Positions 26,757-35,896 of a DNA stretch of 64,000 bases are shown here, one piece after another; the stretch's first letter is position 1, and each line of letters begins with the position of its first letter. The DNA is taken from positions 1 to 64,000 of the forward strand of contig CAZVZK010000048.1 in the NCBI GenBank assembly GCA_964630925.1, written 5' to 3'. The translations under genes were made by a program, and so were the position numbers. Source of the DNA: RGDT01 sp964630925 (GTDB lineage Bacteria > Planctomycetota > Planctomycetia > Gemmatales > Gemmataceae). The notes beneath the pieces are model-generated. The model searched no databases. It was not told the DNA's origin and worked only from the letters and a program-made list of their open reading frames with translations.

Positions 26757-28285
26757 CACTTCGGCAGGCTCTTGCGGTCCGCCACCACGGCCGGGGCGGG
26801 GTCGCCCTGCAGCGCCCGCATGAACAGCACAAGGTCCTTCTTCTCGTCCGCCGTCAGCTTGAGCTTGAGCGGCACGATGGGCCTGCCGCCCAGCACGAAC
26901 ACCTCCGGCCCTTTGTACTCCTTGCCCGCCGCCTTCGCCGCGTACCACGCCTTCTCGGCGTCCTCGTCCCGCATGCGGATGTCGAGGTGCTCGTTGGCGT
27001 TGCCCCCCTTGTCGTAGAACTCCACCACCGCCATCAGGTCCTTCTCGCCGCCGTCGTGCATGTACGGCGCCGTGCCGAGCAGGTGCCGCAGCGTCGGCGT
27101 CTTGAAGGCCCCGTACATCTCCGGGTTCTTGTGCCCCACGGGCTGGGCGGCGTAGCGGCCCGCGGCGCTCGGCGGGATCTTCCCGGCCTTGGCCCCGACG
27201 CCCAGGTTGTGGAACGCCCCGTCGCTGAAGTTGTCGCCGACGTGACAGCCGTTGCACCGCGCCTTGTTGAAGAACAGGTTCCGCCCGTTCGCCAGACGCT
27301 TCGCGAACGCCCCCGTGTCCTTCTCGTCCGCCAGCTCCAGCGCCTTGAGCGCCGGCGTGTCCTTGGCCGCGAACGCGTCCTTGAGCGCCTTGGCGTAGTC
27401 CGCCGCCGTGGCCGTGAAGTCGGACTTCCCCTCGTCCGAGGCGCGGTCGATCGCGTGCACGGCCGCGCGGTCGTGGATCGAGTTCCCCGACAGGATCGTC
27501 CGCTCGTAGGTGGCGATGGCCTTGGCGACGGCGTCACGCGTCGGCATGGTGCCGAAGACCGCCTTGAACCGCGCGGTGTACTCCTTGTCCTCGCGGAGAC
27601 GCTTCACCGCCCGCTTCCACGCGTGCCCGTCGCCGTCGAACATCTCCAGCGCGTTCTGCACCGGCCCCTGGCTCTGGTCCTCCAGCGACGCCGCCCGCCC
27701 GTCCCAGAACTGGAAGGCGCCGTACGCCGTGTTGAACACCGTCGGCGCGCTCACCCCGCCCTTGTTCCCGCGGATGCCCGTCGAGACGTTCGCCTGGTCG
27801 GTGAACCCCTTCTTCGGGTCGTGGCAGCTCGCGCACGACGTCGACCCGTCGGACGAGAGCCTCTCCTCGAAGTACAGCCGCTTGCCGAGCGCCCACTTGG
27901 CGACGGTCATGGGGTTCTCGGCCGGCACCGGCGGGCTGCTCGTGAGCCCGAGCGGCACCTTGATGCGGACCACCTTGCGTGTGAACGCCTCCCCGGTGGC
28001 GGGGTCGATGGCCTTCTCCGTCCCCTCCGTCCAGAACCCCTTGAGCGTCTTCCACTCGGGCATGTTCTGGTTGACGAAGACGATCGGCACCTCCTCCCTG
28101 AACGGCGTCTTCCATGCGGGGTTCGGCAGGGCGAATTCGTGGTCGGCCAGCCCCTCCTCCACGACACTACCGCCGGCCTTGTCTCCCCCGGCGGTCCCCT
28201 TGTCCATCTGCCCTTGCAGGGCGGCGGTGAACAGGAGGCCCGCCAGGGCGATTCCCCCCAGCAGGCTGGCCTCGGTACGGTTCAT
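26756..28285 (-). CDS. Di-haem cytochrome c peroxidase / MauG family
   Basis: A 509-residue exported di-haem protein. The N terminus is a signal anchor (SLLGGIALAGLLFTAALQG). Two haem-c motifs are present, CASCH (about residue 150) and CNGCH (about residue 346), in the arrangement of bacterial cytochrome c peroxidases and MauG proteins; KRLYFEERLSSDGSTSC and TPTLRHLLGTAPYMHDG are typical family blocks. It would reduce peroxide or oxidise a substrate in the periplasm using c-type electron donors. ATG 28285 opens the signal sequence and has GGGGGAG upstream. A small unknown gene is coupled downstream. Confidence 0.92.
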   Translation of the reverse strand: MNRTEASLLGGIALAGLLFTAALQGQMDKGTAGGDKAGGSVVEEGLADHEFALPNPAWKTPFREEVPIVFVNQNMPEWKTLKGFWTEGTEKAIDPATGEAFTRKVVRIKVPLGLTSSPPVPAENPMTVAKWALGKRLYFEERLSSDGSTSCASCHDPKKGFTDQANVSTGIRGNKGGVSAPTVFNTAYGAFQFWDGRAASLEDQSQGPVQNALEMFDGDGHAWKRAVKRLREDKEYTARFKAVFGTMPTRDAVAKAIATYERTILSGNSIHDRAAVHAIDRASDEGKSDFTATAADYAKALKDAFAAKDTPALKALELADEKDTGAFAKRLANGRNLFFNKARCNGCHVGDNFSDGAFHNLGVGAKAGKIPPSAAGRYAAQPVGHKNPEMYGAFKTPTLRHLLGTAPYMHDGGEKDLMAVVEFYDKGGNANEHLDIRMRDEDAEKAWYAAKAAGKEYKGPEVFVLGGRPIVPLKLKLTADEKKDLVLFMRALQGDPAPAVVADRKSLPK

Positions 28286-28374
28286 ATGTCTCCCCCCATT
28301 GTACGAGATTACGTGTGTCCCTCCCGTATTCTTAGGCACCCGCCCCCGACGGGGCGAGCGACGCGCGGACCCCC

Positions 28375-31300
28375 TCAGTCCTCCACCTCCCGCGGCGCCG
28401 GCAGTACCTTCGCCACACGCCGCACCTTCGCCTCGTCCAGCAACAAGAGCGTCCCGTCCGAAAGCGGCGCCAGCAGCCTCCCCGCGTGGTACGGCACCGG
28501 GCTCGCCGCCGGCGCGATGCTCCCGCGCAGCGCGTGCCCCTTCCCCTGCTCCGTCAGCGTCTCCAGCGACAGCCCCGCGTACCTCCCCGACTGGTCCGCC
28601 ACCACCAGCACGCCGCCGGCCGCATGAGGCTCCCCGATGATCGGGTCCCCGTCCTTCGTCGCGTACTCCAGCGGCGCCGCCTTGCCGGGGTCGATCCACG
28701 CCAGCCGCGACCGCCCCACCACCACGCCGATCCTCACCCCCGCCGGCGCCTCGCGCACGAACGGCCTCCCCGTCGCCACGCCCCCCAGCTCCCAACGCTT
28801 CTTGATCGACAACGCCCCGTTCGACGCCATCTCCACCAGCGACAGCCCCGACGTGTCGTCCGCCACCGCGAACCGCACCGCCACCCCCGGCAGACGCACC
28901 GGCGCAGCCACCACACGCCCCGGCATCTCCAGCGTCGGCGGGTCCGACCCCGCCGGCACCAGCTCCCACGGCTTGCCCACCTTCCACTCCCACGCGCTCA
29001 TCCCGCGCCCGCCGTCGCACGTCACGAAGCGGTCCCCCGCCCCGGCCACGAGCCCCTCCACCTCGCGGCCCAATCGCGGCGAACGCCAGTCCGGCCCCGC
29101 CTCCACCGCACCCCCCGCCAGCGGCACCGCCGCCAGCGTGCCGTCCGCCAGCGGCAGCAGCAGACGCCCGCTCATCAGCGCCGGCCGCCCCGCCAGCGTG
29201 TCCGGCAGCTCGGCCACGCGCTCGTCCACCTCCGCCGTCCTCTTCTTCCCCGCGGTGACGTGGCGGATGATGAGCTTCGTCCCGCCGCCGGGGCACGACA
29301 CCACGTACCACGACTTCCCGTCCTCGGTCAGCATCGCCGGCGGCACGCGCGGGTTGGAGGCCAGCGGCCCGGCGATGGGGTCCACACGCCCCGGCACCCA
29401 CTGGGCGCCCGCCCGCGGCGCCAACGCCATCGGGTCCAGGGCGAACAGCGAGCCGCCCTCATCCTGGACCAGCAGCAACGGCTCGCCCGCCCCCACCGGC
29501 AAGGGCACCGGCTCCCCCTGGCTCACCAGCCCGAGCTGACGCTGCCACAGCACCGTCCCGCGCTCGTCGTCAACACACGACGCCAGGCACGCCGGGTGCG
29601 TGGCGGCGCGTGTGACCGCGACCAGGTGCCCCCGGCCCGCCGCGTTCACCCACGCCTGCCCGCGGTGCAGCGGCGAGCCGATCCGCGGCGCCTCCGCCCA
29701 CAGCGGCGTCAGCACCGGCCCCTTGTCCTGCTCCCACTCCTTGCGCAGACGCTGCAGCCTGCCGCGCCCCAGCACCCACAGGTCCTCCCCGTGGATCTGC
29801 ATGACGGCGGCCCGCGCACCGCCCTCCCCCCCGGCCTCCCCCAGCATGTCGAGACGCAGCCCCCCCTCCGGCAGCAGCGGCACGATGGCCCGGTCGCGCA
29901 GGCCGCCCTGCTTGATCCCGAACGCCCCCAGCACCCCCGCGTCCGTCAGCATCACGATCTTCTCGGGGTCGTGGTACGACGGGAACCACGTCCACCCCTC
30001 CAGCCGCGGCCTCGGCGTCAGCTCGGCCGGCAGGAACGGCGACCCGTCGTCCGCCTGCTCGAACGCCTTCAGCTCGACGGAGCGCAGCCCGTCGCTCACC
30101 GTCAGGACGACGTAGCGCGGCCCGCCGGTATGCTCCTTCGGGATCACCACCGGCTCGCCGCGCAGGCTGCCCGCCGGGTGGTGCGAGTAGATGATCGACT
30201 CGACGATCGGGTTGGCCCCGAGCCGCAGCACGTAGACGCACCCGTCCTCGGCGGCGAAGTACAGCCGCCCCGTACGCGGCTCGTGGACCCCGCCCACCGC
30301 CAGCGGCTGCCCCAGCGTGAACCGCCCCACGAGCTTGCCCTCCGCCAATTCGATCTCATGCACCTCGCCCTTGTCGGAGTACGTGCCGAGGTACGCCCGG
30401 TTGCCGACGACGGCGGGCCGCCCCAGGCAAGGCGCCCCCAGCCGATACCGCCACAGCGTCGTGCCGCGGCCATCGACGGCGGTGAGGGTGCGCGTGTCGC
30501 TCGACAGCACGAGGATGCGCTCGCTGGAGCCCACGCCCGCCGGCACGCGGACGGGCAGCGAGGTGGTGTCGATGCCGACACGCACCGCCCACCGCACCTG
30601 CCCGTTCGTCTGGCTCATGCCGTACAGGACGCCCCGGCACAGCGCCAGCACGGTGCCGTCGTTGGGCGGCGGGGTGGCGGGCGTCCCGCGCTGGTGCGAG
30701 TCGATGAGGATCGCCGGCTCGTCCTCCACGTCGGGGATGTTCCCGGCGGCCGGGGCCGCCACACGCGTGTACGACCCGCTCACCGCCGCGAGGTGCGCCT
30801 TCTTGATCTCCTCGATGGCCGCCGTGATCTCGGCCTCGAGCTGGAACCGCGCGCCCTCCTCGCGGAGCATGCGCTCGGCGAGGCCGAGCGAGCGGTACGA
30901 CGGCTCCTTGACGAGCGCCTTGAGCGCGTCGAGGACCTGCTTGCGCTTGCCGGCCAGCTCCATGTCCTCGGCCAGCTTGCGGGCGGCGTCGTCGATCTTC
31001 ACGAAGTTCGGCGGCTCTGTCTTCGGGGGCAGTTTGATCGCCTTGATGAGGGCGACGGCCTTCTTCGCCTTCTCGAACGCCTTCGAGTTGGCGGCGAGGT
31101 CTGGCTGCGCGCGCGCCTTGGTGCCGAAGTCGGTCATCAGTTTGATGAGGCCGTCGCCGATGGCCCTGGCGTGGTCGGGGAGGAGCAACTTACCCGCCGG
31201 GGGCGTCTTGCTCTTGGCGTGATCCTTGACGAGCTGCTCGATGTTGTCGAGCAGCGGGTCGGGGTCGTCGGGCTGGGCGTGGATGCGCGCGAGGATGTCG

Positions 31301-32067
31301 CTCAGGGCCTTGCGGAACGTGTAGTATTCCGCGTACTCGCTATCGGGGAAGTCCTTGAGCAGCCGCGCGTAGTGGTCCCTGGAGGCGTCGAACAAGGTCT
31401 GGGCGTAGTCGGCATCGGCCTTCTCGCGGAGCAGTTCCTCCGCCTTTAGGAAGCGTATGTAGATCAGGTAGCCGCCGACGGCCCCTCCGAGGAGGGTGAG
31501 CATCAGGAAGGGCAGGATGATCCACCGCGCCAGCCGCCCGCGTGGCGGCGGCGCCGGCTCGTCGGCGGGCGTGAGGACGGGCTCGCCCGCGGGCTGGGCC
31601 TTGGTGTCCTTCTTCGCCTTCTTCTCCGTCTTCGGCGCCGCCGAGTCGCCCTTGTTGCGGACCGGCGGCGGCGCGCTGGCCCAGTCCGGCGTCGGCTCGG
31701 CCGCGGGTTGCAGGACCGGCGCCGGCCCCTCGACGCGGCGGACGGGCGGCGGCGCCGACGCCCACGCCGGCGCCGACGGCGGCGCCTCGATGGGCTCGGC
31801 CGGCAGCAGCTCGATCATCGACGCCACGTGCGCCGACCCGGCCTCCGCCGACTCGGCGCCGACCAGCGGGACGAGGTCGCCGATGCTGCCGGAGGTCTGG
31901 TTGGGCCGGGCCGCCGGCGCGGGCGGCTGCGGCGCCGGGGGCGGCGTGTCCTCGACGACGAAGACGTGCTTGCAGGAGCCGACGGGGCACCGCATCGCCT
32001 TGCCGCGCAGCGCGTCCTGCACCTGGAAGACGGTCCCGCATTTCGGGCACTTGACGCCGATGAGCAC
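28375..32067 (-). CDS. Zinc-finger, single-pass membrane beta-propeller protein (PQQ-like)
   Basis: A 1,230-residue protein. Residues 1-40 form an MJ0042-type zinc finger (CPKCGTVFQVQDALRGKAM, then CPVGSCKHVF). A proline- and alanine-rich linker leads to one membrane helix near residue 195 (WIILPFLMLTLLGGAVGGYL), a helical region (~210-430) and then a PQQ-binding-like beta-propeller with repeats such as GTTLWRYRLGAPCLGRPAVV and RTLTAVDG. The zinc finger would be cytosolic and the propeller periplasmic. Such proteins are common in planctomycetes and are thought to be scaffolds; none of the propeller blades shows quinoprotein dehydrogenase active-site residues. It is the longest gene here. Confidence 0.88.
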   Translation of the reverse strand: MLIGVKCPKCGTVFQVQDALRGKAMRCPVGSCKHVFVVEDTPPPAPQPPAPAARPNQTSGSIGDLVPLVGAESAEAGSAHVASMIELLPAEPIEAPPSAPAWASAPPPVRRVEGPAPVLQPAAEPTPDWASAPPPVRNKGDSAAPKTEKKAKKDTKAQPAGEPVLTPADEPAPPPRGRLARWIILPFLMLTLLGGAVGGYLIYIRFLKAEELLREKADADYAQTLFDASRDHYARLLKDFPDSEYAEYYTFRKALSDILARIHAQPDDPDPLLDNIEQLVKDHAKSKTPPAGKLLLPDHARAIGDGLIKLMTDFGTKARAQPDLAANSKAFEKAKKAVALIKAIKLPPKTEPPNFVKIDDAARKLAEDMELAGKRKQVLDALKALVKEPSYRSLGLAERMLREEGARFQLEAEITAAIEEIKKAHLAAVSGSYTRVAAPAAGNIPDVEDEPAILIDSHQRGTPATPPPNDGTVLALCRGVLYGMSQTNGQVRWAVRVGIDTTSLPVRVPAGVGSSERILVLSSDTRTLTAVDGRGTTLWRYRLGAPCLGRPAVVGNRAYLGTYSDKGEVHEIELAEGKLVGRFTLGQPLAVGGVHEPRTGRLYFAAEDGCVYVLRLGANPIVESIIYSHHPAGSLRGEPVVIPKEHTGGPRYVVLTVSDGLRSVELKAFEQADDGSPFLPAELTPRPRLEGWTWFPSYHDPEKIVMLTDAGVLGAFGIKQGGLRDRAIVPLLPEGGLRLDMLGEAGGEGGARAAVMQIHGEDLWVLGRGRLQRLRKEWEQDKGPVLTPLWAEAPRIGSPLHRGQAWVNAAGRGHLVAVTRAATHPACLASCVDDERGTVLWQRQLGLVSQGEPVPLPVGAGEPLLLVQDEGGSLFALDPMALAPRAGAQWVPGRVDPIAGPLASNPRVPPAMLTEDGKSWYVVSCPGGGTKLIIRHVTAGKKRTAEVDERVAELPDTLAGRPALMSGRLLLPLADGTLAAVPLAGGAVEAGPDWRSPRLGREVEGLVAGAGDRFVTCDGGRGMSAWEWKVGKPWELVPAGSDPPTLEMPGRVVAAPVRLPGVAVRFAVADDTSGLSLVEMASNGALSIKKRWELGGVATGRPFVREAPAGVRIGVVVGRSRLAWIDPGKAAPLEYATKDGDPIIGEPHAAGGVLVVADQSGRYAGLSLETLTEQGKGHALRGSIAPAASPVPYHAGRLLAPLSDGTLLLLDEAKVRRVAKVLPAPREVED

Positions 32068-32195
32068 GAGAGGATTCCCCGCGTCAGGGTGAAGGGAGGG
32101 CCGCCCGGCTTCATCTTACGCCATCGGCCCTCCGGGCGGAAGCGGGGAAAGGGGCGCGAGGCGGCGTGAGCACGACGTGTCTTCGGATCAGGCGA

Positions 32196-32217
32196 GCGGG
32201 CCCCGTCAGGGGCCCGT
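32196..32217 (-). terminator. GC hairpin after the DUF1559 gene
   Basis: Arms GCGGGCCCC (32196-32204) and GGGGCCCGT (32209-32217) form a nine-base stem with one G-T pair and a four-base loop, 17 bases past the DUF1559 stop on the minus strand. No T tract follows, as for most hairpins in this window. Confidence 0.45.
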
Positions 32218-32234
32218 GTCTTCCACGACGCCCG

Positions 32235-32984
32235 TCACTTCACCTTCTCCGGCTCCGGCACGTCATCCCACTTGAACGGCTCGCCGCCCGCCGGCGTGAT
32301 CAGCGCCCGCAGCGTCGCCTCCTTGACCTTCCGCCCGATCTTCCGCACCGAGCCGTCGGCCACGGTGACGTGGATCACCTCCTTGAACAGCCCGCCCAGC
32401 CGGGGTAACGGCTTCTTCGCGTCGTACACGATGTCGTCGGGCTTCGTCCACGGCACCGACTCGCCCGCCTCCACCACCAGCGCCGTGTTGCTGGTCCCGT
32501 CGCGGAAGTTGGTGAGACGCGAGCCGAGCCGCAGGGCCGCGGCGGCGCCGCCGCCACGCACGGCCATCGGGTCGAAGGGTGTGTCCTTGCCGGTGAAGAC
32601 CTGATAGAAGGTGTGGCCGGGCTTCACCGTCTTCGCGTCCGCCGGCGGCGCGTAGATCTTGGGCATCTTCGCGATCAGCTTCTTGTTGTGCGGGCTGTCC
32701 CACGCCTCATCCAGCTTGAACTCCTTGTACAGCTTGTCCTCCTCGATGTACGGCAGGATCGCCACGCGCCAGCTCAGGCGCGGCTTCTTGGCGTCGCCGT
32801 AGGCCGCCGCGGCGGGCATGGCCCCGTAGGCGTCGTGCAGGTTGTGGAACGCCAGCCCGATCTGCTTCAAATTGTCGACCGAGAGGACGCGGTCGGAGGC
32901 CTTGGTCCTGGGGTACGTCGGCCCCGGCTCGACGGGCGGGTCGTCGGCGGCGGGGGCGAGCAGCAGGCACAGCAGCAGGCTCAT
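32235..32984 (-). CDS. DUF1559 family exported protein
   Basis: A 249-residue planctomycete DUF1559 (H-x9-DG) protein. It opens with a short signal sequence (SLLLCLLLAPAADD), then SVDNLKQIGLAFHNLHDAYG and WRVAILPYIEEDKLYKEF, the standard N-terminal blocks, and later the H-x-DG element VIHVTVADGSVRKIG near residue 215. Most family members carry a type IV pilin-like leader; this one has a cleavable-type signal instead. The family is large in planctomycetes and probably forms surface or pilus-like structures, without a proven role. A GC hairpin follows its stop. Confidence 0.9.
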   Translation of the reverse strand: MSLLLCLLLAPAADDPPVEPGPTYPRTKASDRVLSVDNLKQIGLAFHNLHDAYGAMPAAAAYGDAKKPRLSWRVAILPYIEEDKLYKEFKLDEAWDSPHNKKLIAKMPKIYAPPADAKTVKPGHTFYQVFTGKDTPFDPMAVRGGGAAAALRLGSRLTNFRDGTSNTALVVEAGESVPWTKPDDIVYDAKKPLPRLGGLFKEVIHVTVADGSVRKIGRKVKEATLRALITPAGGEPFKWDDVPEPEKVK

Positions 32985-33106
32985 CGGGGGTCCCTCGCGG
33001 GCGGTTCCTGGTATGCTGGGAGACTACGCGCGGCGTGGCCGCAAGGCCACGCCGACACCCCACCAACCGGGCCGCACACGGGCGCACAACCGACGATGCC
33101 GGCCCT

Positions 33107-33898
33107 TCACATGCCCAGGACCCGCTTGAGGAACGCCACGCCGTCGCGCACGTCGGCCAGCCTTCGCTCGCCCTCGTCGCGCACCACGGCCATCCAGCCG
33201 CGGTACTCCGCCCCCTCCAGCGCCCCCAGAAGCCCCAGCCAGTCGATGTCACCCGCCCCCAGCGCCACCTCGCGCGCCGCCCGGCTGACGCCGCCCTTGC
33301 GCCCGTCCTTGGCCGTGACGTACAGGATGCGCCCCGCCAGGTGCCGCACCGCCGCCATCGGGTCGAACCCGTGCAGCAGCAGATTGCCCGGCACGAGGTT
33401 CGCGCCCAGCATGCCCGTCTCGTAGCCGGCGAGGTAAGCCGCAAGCGTCTCCCCGCCCTCCAGGCCCGTCTCCAGGGCCAGCCGGGTGCCGCACCGGTCC
33501 CCGTACCGCGACAGGTCGCCCAGCGACTCGCGCAGGCGCACGGCCTCGGGCGTGTCCGGCTTCTCCGGCACCTGTCCGGCGGCGATCAGCACCAGACGCG
33601 GGCCCATCTCGAACGCGAGGGCCATCACCTCACGGACGAATTCGAGGCGGGCCTCCTGACCCTCGGCCTCATCCAGCCCGCGCCGCAGCGGGCAGCCCAG
33701 CGCCGCCAGCTCCAGACCTCTGGCCCGCAGCAGGGTGCGCAGCTCGCGGCGTGCGGAGTCGGAGAGCTGTTCGGGCGACAGATCGCCGACGGCGTCGAAC
33801 TGGACGCCGGCGGCGCCCAGGCGGGCTGCCTCGTCGAGGGCCTTGCGGAACGGCAGGCCGAGCGACTCCAGGCGGACGGCGGTCTTCAGGTGTTTCAT
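33107..33898 (-). CDS. Sugar phosphate isomerase/epimerase-like TIM barrel
   Basis: A 263-residue protein of the xylose-isomerase-like TIM-barrel superfamily. It opens KTAVRLESLGLPFRKALDEAARLGAAG, where barrel strand 1 usually begins, and contains RLALETGLEGGETLAAYL (metal-ligand glutamate region), LGANLVPGNLLLHG and ILYVTAKDG. The family uses divalent metal to isomerise or epimerise sugars. Substrate unknown. Its ATG lies two bases after the stop of the HYExAFE gene and it is the third gene of the hisS operon. Confidence 0.85.
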   Translation of the reverse strand: MKHLKTAVRLESLGLPFRKALDEAARLGAAGVQFDAVGDLSPEQLSDSARRELRTLLRARGLELAALGCPLRRGLDEAEGQEARLEFVREVMALAFEMGPRLVLIAAGQVPEKPDTPEAVRLRESLGDLSRYGDRCGTRLALETGLEGGETLAAYLAGYETGMLGANLVPGNLLLHGFDPMAAVRHLAGRILYVTAKDGRKGGVSRAAREVALGAGDIDWLGLLGALEGAEYRGWMAVVRDEGERRLADVRDGVAFLKRVLGM

Positions 33899-33900
33899 GG

Positions 33901-34443
33901 TCAGAAGGGGCACTCTTCGGGCTGTTCGACTCGGAGGAAGTCGTCGAAGGGGCGGACCAGGGCGCGGTAGTCGCGGGTCGACAGCGAGACGGTCCGCCAC
34001 CGCGGGCTGCGGACGCGCATGCACTGGCGGTAGTCGTCCGCATCGACGGCGCGGAACAGGTAACGGCGGCCCCGGAAATGGAACAGCCCCGCCGTGGTGT
34101 CGGGCATAACGACCTTCGGGCCGAGGGCGTAGGCGAAGACGAAGAGGCCGCGGAAGCCCTCGCCCGCCAGGCGCGCCCAGCGTTCCAGGCCGTCCACGTC
34201 CTCGGCGAAGGACCAGCATTCCCAGACGAGGCGCGGGCGCGAGGGCGGGCCGGCGGGGAAGCGGCGGCCCTTCACGTCCACGCAGAGTTTCGCGCCGGCC
34301 TGCCCGAAGACGAGGAAATCGAGGCTCTTGACCGGCCCGTCGCCGAGAAACGAGCGGCGGGCCTCATCGACGGCGACGTAGGTGATGCGCCGGCCCTGGA
34401 GGTAGGACTCGAAGGCGGCCTCGTAATGGTTGTCGCGGTCCAT
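33901..34443 (-). CDS. HYExAFE family protein, nuclease-like
   Basis: A 180-residue member of the planctomycete HYExAFE family, named from the N-terminal HYEAAFE seen here at residues 6-12. A restriction-endonuclease-like core is visible: SLDFLVFG followed by LCVDVKGRRFP, where Asp and the Asp-x-Lys pair could form a PD-(D/E)xK site, and QCMRVRSPRWRTVSL later. The family has no experimental function; a DNA or RNA nuclease is a reasonable inference. It sits 16 bp after hisS and two bases before the TIM-barrel gene, on the same strand. Confidence 0.87.
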   Translation of the reverse strand: MDRDNHYEAAFESYLQGRRITYVAVDEARRSFLGDGPVKSLDFLVFGQAGAKLCVDVKGRRFPAGPPSRPRLVWECWSFAEDVDGLERWARLAGEGFRGLFVFAYALGPKVVMPDTTAGLFHFRGRRYLFRAVDADDYRQCMRVRSPRWRTVSLSTRDYRALVRPFDDFLRVEQPEECPF

Positions 34444-34459
34444 CCCGGCGTCCCCCGGA

Positions 34460-35815
34460 TCATCCGTTCAGGATAGCACGGATGGCGTCGATGGTCTGCG
34501 CCGCCGGCACGCCTTTCTTCTCCTCGCGTTTGGCCAGGTCCTTGACGTTCCACACGCCGGCGTCGAACTCGGCCTCGCCGGCGATGACGGCGACCCTGTG
34601 CCCCTTCTTCTCGGCGTAGGCGAGCTGCTGGCCGATCTTCTTGGCGTCGGGGAAGACCTCGGCGCCGATGCCGGCGGCGCGGAGGGCACGCGCGAGGCCC
34701 TGGTACTCGCCGACGCGGGCCGCGTCGAAGAGGACGATCAGCACCGGCGCCGGCGTGGACACCTTGGGGAGGAGCTTCATCTCGTCCATCGCGGCGAGGA
34801 GCCGGTCGAGGCCGAGCGACGCCCCGACGCCGGGGAGGGCCTGCTTGGTGTAGAGGCCGGCGAGGTTGTCGTAGCGTCCGCCGGAGCAGACGGAGCCGAA
34901 GGTGGCCAGTGACTTCCGCTCGCCCTTCTCATCCGTGAAGTCGCCCGAGAGGAAGGTCTCGTAAATCGTGCCCGTGTAGTAGTCCAGCCCGCGTGCGATG
35001 GAGAGGTCCAGCCTGACCGCCTCCTCCGGGACGCCGGCTGCCTTCACCGCCGCGAGCAGCTCGCGGAGCCGTGCGACGCCGTCGGCGGCCTTGGGGCTCC
35101 CGCCGAAGTCTTTCTCCAACCTCGCCAGCACCTCCTCGTTGCCGCCTTCCAGGCGGGCCAGCTCCAGGACGCGGCGGGCTTGTTCGGGGGCGACGCCGGC
35201 CTTCTCGACCATCTCCGCGGCGACCGCGTCCGGCTCGGCCTTGCCCAGCTTGTCAAGGCAGCGCAGCAGGGACGCCGCCTTCTCGGCGAGGCCCAGGCTC
35301 TCAAGCAGGCCATTCAGGACGAGGCGGTTATTGACGCGGACCTGGAAAGCCCCGACGCCCAGGGCCTTCATCAGGTCGAAGATGACGAGCGCCACCTCGA
35401 TGTCGGCTGCGTTGGACGTGGTGCCGATGGTGTCGAAGTCGCACTGCCAGAACTCACGGTAGCGCCCGCGTTGAGGCCGCTCCCCGCGCCATACCGGCCC
35501 CATCGCGTAGCGCTTGAACGGCGTGCCCAGCTCGCCGATGTTCATGGCCGCGAATCGAGCGAAGGGGATGGTGAGGTCGAACCGCATCGCCACGTCCCGC
35601 TCGCCGTGCATGAAGCGATACATCTGCTTGTCCGTCTCGTCGCCGCCCTTGCCGCACAGGATCTCGGCGTACTCCAGGGCCGGCGTGTCGATCGGCGCGA
35701 AGCCGTAGGAGCGGTACACCTCGCGGGCCTTCTGGAGCAGCCCCTCGCGCGGCATCATCAGCGCCGGCGGGTAGTCGCGGAAGCCCTGCAAGATTCGTGG
35801 CTGGATGATGCTCAT
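34460..35815 (-). CDS. hisS: Histidyl-tRNA synthetase
   Basis: A 451-residue class II aminoacyl-tRNA synthetase that charges tRNA-His with histidine in the cytosol. Motif 1 is at QGFRDYPPALM, motif 2 at FKRYAMGPVWRGERPQRGRYREFWQCDFD (split by arginine-rich loop), the histidine-binding GLDYYTGTIYE and the motif 3 region CSGGRYDNLAG follow, and the C-terminal anticodon-binding domain starts near residue 350 (PAPVLIVLFD). Length matches the family. ATG 35815 opens the conserved start; an in-frame ATG 12 codons earlier is unlikely. It leads an operon with HYExAFE and the TIM-barrel gene. Confidence 0.97.
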   Translation of the reverse strand: MSIIQPRILQGFRDYPPALMMPREGLLQKAREVYRSYGFAPIDTPALEYAEILCGKGGDETDKQMYRFMHGERDVAMRFDLTIPFARFAAMNIGELGTPFKRYAMGPVWRGERPQRGRYREFWQCDFDTIGTTSNAADIEVALVIFDLMKALGVGAFQVRVNNRLVLNGLLESLGLAEKAASLLRCLDKLGKAEPDAVAAEMVEKAGVAPEQARRVLELARLEGGNEEVLARLEKDFGGSPKAADGVARLRELLAAVKAAGVPEEAVRLDLSIARGLDYYTGTIYETFLSGDFTDEKGERKSLATFGSVCSGGRYDNLAGLYTKQALPGVGASLGLDRLLAAMDEMKLLPKVSTPAPVLIVLFDAARVGEYQGLARALRAAGIGAEVFPDAKKIGQQLAYAEKKGHRVAVIAGEAEFDAGVWNVKDLAKREEKKGVPAAQTIDAIRAILNG

Positions 35816-35896
35816 GGTCCGTCCGTCGTCGGGGGCGTGCGGGCAGGACACGGCGGCGGCCCGGCCGGCTCGCGCGTCCTCCGCGCATTGTACGGA

